Below, piece by piece: positions 57,861 to 64,000 of a stretch of 64,000 nt of DNA. A program made the position numbers and the translations under genes. This DNA is from Hyperoodon ampullatus (Eukaryota; Chordata; Mammalia; Artiodactyla; Ziphiidae): NCBI GenBank assembly GCA_949752795.1, contig OX457064.1, positions 45,008,368-45,072,367 of the forward strand, in the 5' to 3' direction. The notes beneath the pieces are model-generated. The model was not told the origin of the DNA. It was given only the letters and a program-made list of their open reading frames with translations, and did no database searches. The stretch's first letter is position 1; the number at the start of each line of letters is the position of its first letter.

Positions 57861-60250
57861 AATAAAACCTTAGCAAAGTAAGAATAGAAGGAAATTTACT
57901 CAATCTAGCAAAGAGCCACTATGAAATATTTACAGCTAATATTATACTTTAATGATAAAAACAATGTTTTTTTCTCTAATATTAGGCCTTAGACAAGGAC
58001 AACTCATCACCTATACCCAAAATTGTATGGGATATTCCAGCTAGTGGAATAAGGCAAGGAAAAGAAATAAAAGGCATAAAACTGAATATAAAGAAGTGAA
58101 ACTATTTTTATTACCAGAAAATGTTTGCAGAAACTCAAAGGATAAGATACAAAAAGCAGTTAAGCTAGTGAGTCAGTTTAAAATGACTGCAGAATATAAG
58201 GTCAGTATAAGAAAGCAACTGAATTTTTATATAACAGCAACAAAAATTTGGAAGTTGAAATAAAAATAACCTTTACAACAACATAAAAACATATGATATA
58301 CAGACTGTCCTCATTTTGCATGGTGTCATCTTCACTGAAACTCATACAAATAGGAAGCATATTCTTGTTTTGCACAACCCTATGGTACCTGAGATTGCAA
58401 TTAGGATACATTTAACAAAAGCTGTGCACTGAATGCTGCTGAAATAAATGTAAAAATTTCTAACAAATATACTGACAATTCATGTTCATTTAATGAAAGA
58501 CTCAATATTGTTAAACTGGTAATTCTCCCCAGACTGGTCTATAAATCCAGTACAACTTCTTTAACATTCCTAGCAGGCTATTTTTGTTGATGTTGTTGTA
58601 AAACTTACAGGTTGATTCTAAAATTCTATGGAAATGTAAATGACCTAAAGAAACAAAAAATTTTGAAAAAAAAGTTGAAATACTTATATTACCAGATATT
58701 AAGACTTACTATAAAGCTACAGTAATCAAAACAATGTGGTATTGGAGTAAATATCAGTATAGTTCAGTGCATCAGGCAAGTTAGTCCAAAAATCAGCTTA
58801 CAAATACATGGTCAATTGATTTTTGAAAAAATTACTATTATAATTGAATGGGGAAGGAAATGTTTTCAGTATTGCTGAAACAATTCATGTCTGTGGGAAA
58901 ATTATCCTTGATCCTCATCCCACACCATATATAAAAATTAACTCAAAGTATATCACATACAAAAACAAATGAGCGGGCTTCCCTGGTGGCGCAGTGGTTG
59001 GGAGTCTGCCTGCCGATGCAGGGGACGTGGGTTCGTGCCCCGGTCCGGGAGGATCCCACATGCCGCAGAGCGGCTGGGCCCATGAGCCATGGCCGCTGGG
59101 CCTGCGTGTCCAGAGCCTGTGCTCCGCAGCGGGTGGGGCCGCTACGGTGAGGGGCCCCTGTATCGCAAAAAAAAACACAAAAAAAACCTGAGCTAAAACT
59201 GTAAAACTTTTTGCAGAAAATATAGGAAAATATCTCTACCACTTTTGATTATTTGAGATTTCTTAGTGAAGAAGACATGGAAGGCATAAATCATAGAAAG
59301 AAAAAGTTTATAAACTGTAATTGTAGTTAAAATCCTCTGTTTTTTGAAAGCTTCTTTTTTTGAAACAGTTAAGAAACTGAAAAGGCAAGCCACAGACTGG
59401 GAGAAAATACTCTCAAAAAATAGATCTAATCAAGGACTGGAACATAAATAACTTCTACACCTAAATAACATGAAAATTAACAGCTCAGTTTTTTGAAAAA
59501 AAAAAAAAAGGCAAACGTTTTGAACAGAAACTTTTCCAAAGAGGATAAAGGAGTGTCAAATAAGCACAAGAAAATGTGCTCAATATCAGTACTCATTAGA
59601 GGAATGCAAACTAATAACACATCAAGTTACTACCATAAATCCACTGGAATGGCTAAAATGAAAAAGACTGACAATACCAAGCGCTGACCATAGTGTGGAG
59701 TGACTCAAAATGTCATATACTGCTGTTGCTTGTGGGAGTTCAAGATGGTGCAGCACTTTGGAAAACAGTTTGGCAGTTTTTAATCAAGTTATGTATATAC
59801 ACTTATCTTTTCAGGAATTTCACTCCAGTGTATTAACAGTGAAGATGTTTGTCCACACAAACATGTATATGTGAATGTTCATTGTAGATTTACTAATAAT
59901 TGCCCCAAACTGGAAACTACTCAAATTTCCATCAATTAGTGAATCAATAAACAAATCATGGTATTTTCATACAATGGAATAGCATTCAGCAGTAGAAGAG
60001 AATGAAGTACTGATGCATAAAACAACAAAGAAGCATTTCAAAAACATTATGACAGATGAAAGCAGCCAGATACAAAAGACTCTGTACCATGTGATTCCAT
60101 TAATGTGAATTTCAGGGGGAAACCCCCCCCCCCACAAATTACTGTGATAGAAAGCAGATCAATGGTTACCATGGGGTTATAGGTTAAGGGATAAACTTCA
60201 AATGAGCACAAGTTCACTTGTAGGGGCGATAGAAACATTTTATAAATTAA
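57861..60250 (+). mobile_element. Old L1M, reverse transcriptase domain to 3' UTR, plus strand
   Basis: Follows directly from the target site of the young L1, so the young L1 inserted in it. Landmarks in order: ACCTTAGCAAAGTAAGAATAG, GAAAAGAAATAAAAGGCATAA, AGCTACAGTAATCAAAACAATG, CATGGTCAATTGATTTTTG, AATGGAATAGCATTCAGCAG, then a 3' UTR with a (C)11 run at about 60126. No frame is preserved. Interrupted by the SINE at 58975. Confidence 0.85.
58970..59200 (+). mobile_element. Short CHR-type SINE within old L1M
   Basis: Body from GGGCTTCCCTGGTGGCGCAG (about 58976) to the A-rich tail at 59165-59187. AAATGAGC before and CCTGAGC after the tail give only a weak target duplication. Confidence 0.92.
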
Positions 60251-60422
60251 AAAAAATTTATTATGCATTTATTTATTTTGGCTGCACCAGGTCTTAGTTG
60301 AGGCATGTGGTCTCTCAGTTGCGGCATGTGGGCTTCTTAGTTGTGGCATGCATGAGAGATTCAACCCAGGCCCCCTGCATTGGGAGCATGGAGTCTTACC
60401 CACTGGACCACCAGGGAAGTCC
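60251..60422 (-). mobile_element. tRNA-derived SINE of a different 3' type, antisense
   Basis: TTGGCTGCACCAGGTCTTAG, TCTCTCAGTTGCGGCATGTGG, CCCACTGGACCACCAGGGAAG read on the plus strand give the antisense of a cetartiodactyl tRNA-type SINE that differs from the CHR copies above in its 3' part. It lies in the 3' UTR of the old L1M, whose end (60423-60560) continues after it. Confidence 0.85.
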
Positions 60423-60577
60423 CTAAATTGGTTTTTATTTTGGTGACATAACATATATTTGTTAAATCACATTGAAATGTACTTAAGTGTTAGTGTACCA
60501 AAATTTAATAATTTCTGACAATCTATTGTTTACTTATCATTTTTATTCTATGTATTATAACTATAAACATTCCAAGA

Positions 60578-60905
60578 CAGCACTGTCCAATAGAATTTTC
60601 TGCCATAACAAAAATGCTTTATATCTCTACTGTACAATATGATGGCCACTAGCTTCATGTGGCTGTTGAACACTTGAGATATAACTGTTGTGACTGAAGA
60701 ACCAAATTTTCAATTGTATTTTTTTTTACAACTTTATTGGAGTATAATTACTTCACAATGGTGTATCAGTTTCCGCTCCACAACAAAGTGAATCAGCTAT
60801 ACATATACATCTGTTCCCACATCCCTTCCCTCTTGCGTCTCCCTCTCTCCCACCCTTCCCATTCAATTGTATTTAATTTTAACCTATTTTAATTTAAATA
60901 GCAGA
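60578..60905. mobile_element. MER5A-like DNA transposon (hAT-Charlie), interrupted
   Basis: Starts with CAGCACTGTCCAATAGAA, then GTACAATATGATGGCCACTAG, TTCATGTGGCTGTTGAACAC, and after the inserted L1 continues TTAATTTTAACCTATTTTAA. This matches the common non-autonomous MER5A pattern. No transposase is coded. Confidence 0.8.
60709..60874 (-). mobile_element. Tiny 5'-truncated L1 in MER5A, with target duplication
   Basis: TTCAATTGTATTT lies at 60709-60721 and 60862-60874. About 140 bp between: a T tract, ACAACTTTATTGGAGTATAA and the first part of the 3' UTR read antisense. Truncated in the C-rich stretch. Confidence 0.95.
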
Positions 60906-63129
60906 GACACAAATAATAATTTATATTCCGTGTCAGACAGGTATACTTAGGATCTAAATCGACTGTTTACTTTTTTTTTTTCTCCTGACTTTTAGTCATG
61001 CTGACTTGCCTCCTAATGTGTTAGATTATCTTTGGTTGTGAGATCAGTACTTGATTTTCATCAAGTACTGTGGAGGTTATTTTGTGGGGGTTATTTTGGT
61101 CTACTTCTGCTGAGATCTAGGATTTACCTCTGATTTAGGCCAACTTCAGCCAACCTTGAAGGTCCTGGCTTAAATTAAGAGTTACAGTTAAAGCAACAAC
61201 AACTCTTTGATACTAGCTTAAGATTCTTTATCCCTATTATAGTGTTACTTGAACCAACTCTTCTAAAATCTTTGAATGTAGATGTTTCCTCTTACCTATA
61301 TCTCCAAGAGTTACTCTGTCTGCTGAGATTTTTCTCTCATTGAAAAGAATCAGTGAGGCATTTCTAACTGTCCTGTTTTATACCTTTTCCCATTTCTTTC
61401 TATGGGGACTCCCAGCCTTCTGAGTAAGAGATTATGAATATTAGTTCATTCTGTTTGCCTATGCCACAGACCACTGGATCATTCTGTTGTCATAGCAACT
61501 CATTTAGAGACCTGTTCATGTCATTTCTAATTTTAAAAAAGTGTCATCTTTCATAGACTAAAATTGTTCTAAAGCATCAAGAGTGGAGGCTATAATCTGT
61601 GTTTTGTATTACATTGCTCTGTATTTCATTTGATCCTTTATAAACAATGGTTCACTATAGTAATGGGAACATCACTTCTTGATGAGTTACTTTGCTTAAC
61701 CATTTTGATGCCTAGAATATTTGCATTCAGGAACACTTTGACATAACCTTGAAATAAATTATTAGACTTTAAAATTTTTATTTCTGTGAACTATTAATAT
61801 ATGTAACAGTCTCTGAGATTTACTCAAGAAGATGAGAGTTGAGATAAGAAATGCATTATATTCATAGTTGGTATACTGTTCAGGGATGGAGTAAGAATCA
61901 GAAAAGGTTTGCTCTTCAGAGATGAGTTGAAGGTCAGGGCTGGGGAAAAGGGTGAGTTGACAGTGAAGGCTGATGTGTTTTATATTTTCAAACAGGCATT
62001 TTGGATTGGCTGAGTTAAAAATTAGCCATTTCGAAATTTTCTACTGTGGCTTAAGAAGGCTGAGGAAGACAAGGCTACCTAGCCCATATAGGGCTATACA
62101 TCCCTTGAACCGTATTGTAACCAGCTCATAAAACTCCGAGCTGGACTCTGCTGGTGAACAGCAAGGGTCCTGGTCCTGGGATCAAGAGGCATGCTGGCTA
62201 ACTTCTCAACTCTTTGAACTTGAACCACCCCTACTAAACATGACCGATTTGGTACTCTGAAGGGGCCATTACTGATGGCTATTCTGATTAATGCTGTATG
62301 GTGTGGCAGTAGTTCGAATTTCCTGTGACTTTCAATCTGGGTAAATAGCTGTCATCATTAGGTAATGGCTGCTTTGCTAGGCTAGCAAATTACAAGCAGT
62401 TACCACAATCTAGTGCTGTTTTAACATGTTTGATTTAATAATTGGTTATGATTTTCCCATTTCTACTTCTAGATGAATAGCAATTTAAAGTATCCTCTTT
62501 CTGCCTTCTTTTTCCTCACCCTTTGGTATTTGTGTATTCTCTCAGAAATATACTATATCATTTAAAGAATAAAATAATAGAGTGGTTAATGGCCACTATA
62601 ATTTAGACATGATTGTCTTTCATAATTAGAATATAATGCATGAAACTCTTGATTTTTTTTCTTATGTGCATAATTTTAGGGGTATAGGAGGTCTGGGAGC
62701 AGTAAGGAGTGAAGTTTTATATTACATTTCAGGAAAGAGCTCATCCTGGTTCGTGTGATTAGAAACTCTAATGACGCTCAGAGTACTAATGCGAATGGGG
62801 GAGAGTATCAAGTGTGGGGGATGTATAAGACCATTTACCAAAATACATGAGATCCTCCTACACCACAGGAGTTATGGGTCAAAGTTGTTGCTTAAGTGAG
62901 TGTTTCTTAATGTTGACCACAGACTTCCTGAAAAAAATCACCATATAACCCATTGCCCAAGCAAAGACCAATTTATTGCTTATTGTAGAAAGGGAGAATT
63001 CTACATTGACTGAATCCTGGTAGCTTCTCTGAAGGGGCAGTTCAAAGACAGAATATTTCCAACTTTTGGGCAGTCTGGTTTAAGGCAGCTCCCTTTATAC
63101 AAATAATGAATGGGATTGAGAAAATTTCA
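60906..63129. other. Gene-free AT-rich DNA
   Basis: About 2.2 kb with no exon, RNA gene, SINE or L1 seen. A short T tract lies at 60971-60980. Confidence 0.45.
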
Positions 63130-63830
63130 TGATATAATAAGTTGCGAAGAAAAGTTCCAAAGATGATACAGAGAATTCCCATATACCCCATACTAAATTT
63201 CACCTATTGGTAACATCTTACATTTGAATGGTACATTTGTCACAACTAATGAACCAATATTGATACATCATTATCAACAAAACTCCATACTTTATTCAGA
63301 TTTCCTTAGTATTTTTTTTTTTTACTTGTCACAGGATCCCACCCAGAATACTACATTATATTTAGTTATTGTGTCTCCTTAGGCTCCTCTTGGCTGTGAC
63401 AGTTTCTCAGAGTTTCCTTATCTTGATGCTTTTGAGAATTTAGAGGAGTATTGGTCAGAACTTTTGTAGATGCACCTCAGTTGGGATTTGCTGATGTTTT
63501 CCTCATAACTAGACTGGGGTTATGGGTTTTGGGAGGAAGACCACAGAAGTAAAGAGCCAGTATCATCATATCATATCAAGGATACCTGCTTTCAACATGA
63601 CATCACTGTTGCTGTTAACCCTGATCACCTAGCGGAGGTAGTGTTTTTCAGTTTTCTCTACTGTAAAGTTACTCTTTCCCCCCCATCTCTCTATACTGAA
63701 TTCTTTGAAAAAAGCCACTACGAGCAGCCCACACTTAAGGGATGGGAGTTAATGCTCTACCTCCTTCAAGACGCAGCATCACGTAAATTATGCAGAATTT
63801 GGAATTTTTCTGCCCAGAAGATTGTCTCTT
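63130..63830. repeat. Ancient interspersed repeat, possibly L1M 3' UTR
   Basis: GAATTCCCATATACCCCATAC, TTTAGTTATTGTGTCTCCTTAGG, TTTGCTGATGTTTTCCTCAT, ATACCTGCTTTCAACATGACATC, CTCTACTGTAAAGTTACTC appear in the order of a common ancient mammalian repeat (I believe an L1M 3' region, low certainty on class). The 81-codon frame at 63641-63886 runs from it into the last SINE and is chance. Confidence 0.55.
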
Positions 63831-63859
63831 CTGTCCCATTAAAAAACAATTATTTATCC

Positions 63860-64000
63860 GGACTTCCCTGGCGGTCCAGTGGTTAAGAGTCTGTGCTTCC
63901 TGTGCAGGGGACACAGGTCCGATCCCTGGTCGGGGAACTAAGATCCCACATGCCTGTGCGGCGTGGCCAAAAGATAAAACATTTACAAAGTATTTATTTA
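63860..64000 (+). mobile_element. tRNA-derived SINE, cut by the window end
   Basis: GGACTTCCCTGGCGGTCCAG, then GGTCCGATCCCTGG (B box) and GGAACTAAGATCCCACATGC, CGGCGTGGCCAAAAG. This is the second tRNA-type SINE form, distinct in its 3' part from the CHR copies. The tail runs to the window edge, so the end is not defined. Confidence 0.88.

Overview
This window reads as nuclear DNA from a placental mammal, most likely a cetacean (whale or dolphin). The basis is the many copies of a tRNA-derived SINE of the CHR type, typical of whales, hippos and ruminants, with L1 elements of cetartiodactyl type. The whole argument is repeat family recognition by eye, so the order is firmer than the species. 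No host protein-coding gene, exon, tRNA, rRNA or CRISPR array was found. The long reading frames are L1 ORF1/ORF2 remnants or chance frames across SINEs.

Layout. 1-12.9 kb is AT-rich, gene-free DNA with one long CHR SINE (564-881), one short CHR SINE (5.3 kb), a MIR, a MaLR-type LTR (8.6-9.0 kb) and ancient repeats. 12.9-14.4 kb holds two CHR SINEs in opposite orientation at one target site, then an L1 3' fragment and another SINE. 15.8-23.2 kb is a full-length but dead L1 on the minus strand, with its CpG-rich promoter and a SINE inside ORF2. 23.2-37 kb is mostly single-copy AT-rich DNA with MIR, L2 and L1/SINE fragments. 37.0-49.6 kb is one full-length old L1 (minus strand) split by a younger, almost full-length L1 (plus strand). 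Both insertions are bounded by recognisable target-site duplications. 49.7-60.6 kb holds older L1M, L2, an ERVL-like pol remnant, more SINEs and a young 5'-truncated L1 (56.4-57.9 kb). 60.6-64 kb contains a MER5A-like DNA transposon interrupted by a tiny L1, then single-copy and ancient repeat DNA.

How it fits together. The L1 elements are autonomous (ORF1 RNA-binding chaperone, ORF2 endonuclease plus reverse transcriptase). The CHR SINEs are RNA polymerase III units that borrow that machinery, as their A/T-rich tails and target-site duplications show. The nesting gives a relative clock: L1M, L2, MIR, MER5A and ERVL first, then the old L1, then the younger L1s and short SINEs. No undescribed defence or metabolic system is present. 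The best material is in L1 evolution: an inverted-copy insertion adding exactly one heptad to the ORF1 coiled coil, a shared Glu-to-Asp change at the catalytic glutamate of the ORF2 endonuclease, a shortened 3' end in the same lineage, a candidate 3' transduction, and target sites hit twice.
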